Below, piece by piece: positions 63,423 through 64,000 of a DNA stretch of 64,000 nucleotides (the first letter of the stretch is position 1; each line of letters opens with the position of its first letter). This DNA is from Cytobacillus oceanisediminis (GTDB lineage Bacteria; Bacillota; Bacilli; Bacillales; Cytobacillaceae): positions 1 through 64,000 of the forward strand of contig NZ_QGTW01000005.1 in the NCBI RefSeq assembly GCF_003182355.1, written 5' to 3'. The notes below the pieces were generated by a model, which was not told where the DNA came from, made no database searches, and was given only the letters and a program-made list of their open reading frames with translations. A program made the position numbers and the translations under genes.

Positions 63423-63444
63423 TTCAATCAAACGTTTGATTGAA
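63423..63444. promoter_or_regulatory. 22-bp perfect palindrome
   Basis: The two 11-base halves, meeting at AACGTT, are exact reverse complements with no loop. It covers the stop codon of the nucleotidyltransferase gene and lies 14 bp before the next start, so it could be a dimeric repressor operator. Confidence 0.4.
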
Positions 63445-63997
63445 TTACTTCAACCCGAGGCCAGATGGACTTCCAGCTCTTTTTTGTGACTCGCTGTTTA
63501 TAGATTTCACAGAGCTTTTCATTTTCTGCAAAATAGGGTGTCGGCTTGATTTTTAAAGCGAGGACGTCTTTAATTCCACATGGTGCGGTTAAAATGATCT
63601 CATTGTTTTCATCAATCTTTAGCCCAAGGGCGGTGGCGGTTTCCGGGAATTTAGAGATGGCGTCAACGGATGACTTAAATGGCGGAATATCATTGACTAG
63701 ATGCATTCTCGCTTCATTTTTAACAGACCACGGAATGGCAGGCATTAGGGACCTTAGCTGTGCTTCATATCCCTTCTCAGTTTCTTCGCTTAGATTCCTT
63801 TTATCAAAGTATATGACATCCACATCAGGCAAGTGAGTTCTTTTGCTGAAGCTATGTAAAGTATCCCAAACCTTTGCCCTGACAAAACCTGCACACACCC
63901 ACCAATCAGGCAGGTTCAATGACTTTGCCGCATAGAGAATCTCCATCATCCACACGTCTTTTTGTACAACGTTAACAATATCTTCTTCGGTTTTCAT
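63428..63997 (-). CDS. nucleotidyltransferase family protein
   Basis: A 189-residue protein of the DUF925/nucleotidyltransferase_39 group. WVCAGFVRAKVWD and the paired acidic residues in LPDVDVIYFDKRNLS fit a polymerase-beta-like active site, and HLVNDIPPF and the CGIKDVLALKI segment are family blocks. The substrate is unknown. The ATG at 63997 is close to the window edge, so anything upstream is not visible. Confidence 0.8.
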   Translation of the reverse strand: MKTEEDIVNVVQKDVWMMEILYAAKSLNLPDWWVCAGFVRAKVWDTLHSFSKRTHLPDVDVIYFDKRNLSEETEKGYEAQLRSLMPAIPWSVKNEARMHLVNDIPPFKSSVDAISKFPETATALGLKIDENNEIILTAPCGIKDVLALKIKPTPYFAENEKLCEIYKQRVTKKSWKSIWPRVEVIQSNV

Positions 63998-64000
63998 TAG

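Overview
The window is chromosomal DNA of an endospore-forming, low-GC Gram-positive rod of the family Bacillaceae. Evidence for this is the gerA-type germinant receptor operon, a complete LiaIH/LiaFSR envelope-stress module, a KinB-like sporulation kinase, an RsbR-type stressosome protein, strong AGGAGG ribosome sites, frequent TTG/GTG starts and dispersed repeats of a kind I associate with this family. A Cytobacillus/Mesobacillus-type genus fits, but I cannot name the species from sequence alone. There is no rRNA, tRNA, CRISPR array or intact transposase.

Layout. 0-5 kb: a cation-efflux protein, then the Lia system on the minus strand, with liaIH separated from liaFSR by a 0.4 kb gap that includes a repeat fragment. 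5-12.3 kb: small membrane proteins, a GDPD phosphodiesterase, VanW, RraA, an Fpg-type glycosylase and a Cys/Met PLP enzyme. 12.4-16.8 kb: a germinant receptor operon in B-A-C order. 16.9-26.7 kb: desaturase, Rieske oxidoreductase, amidase, YfmL-like helicase and a very large secreted nucleotidase. 26.9-27.5 kb: decayed IS110 and possible TnpB sequence. 27.5-38.4 kb: a complete trans-4-hydroxy-L-proline catabolic locus. Two divergent units flank a sigma-54 enhancer-binding regulator, and each unit has a readable -24/-12 promoter. The steps are epimerase, split D-hydroxyproline dehydrogenase (FAD subunit on one strand, three partners on the other), deaminase and semialdehyde dehydrogenase, giving 2-oxoglutarate. 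A NhaC-type transporter and a proline-racemase-family paralogue lacking both catalytic cysteines lie in the same operon. 38.8-49 kb: sensor kinase, alcohol dehydrogenase, subtilisin, a phoX-tatA-tatC operon, AGCS symporter and MFS transporter. 49-64 kb: CoA-disulfide reductase, aldolase, a second subtilisin, mtnKA, RsbR-like protein, an AAC(6')-like acetyltransferase, phosphogluconolactonase, YogA-like reductase, methionine aminopeptidase and a nucleotidyltransferase.

The most notable items are: (1) the hydroxyproline locus with its cysteine-less racemase-family paralogue, dual sigma-54 promoters and a 13-bp direct repeat spaced 42 bp; (2) a tyrosine T-box fossil at 62.0-62.2 kb whose tRNA-acceptor-binding bulge is mutated and whose tyrS gene survives only as a short C-terminal piece; (3) a 239-bp non-autonomous element with perfect 12-bp terminal inverted repeats and an 8-bp target duplication, plus four decayed relatives; (4) the relic of an IS110 element, retaining its non-coding leader where bridge RNAs are encoded. 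Several genes are broken by single-base frameshifts and are described individually.
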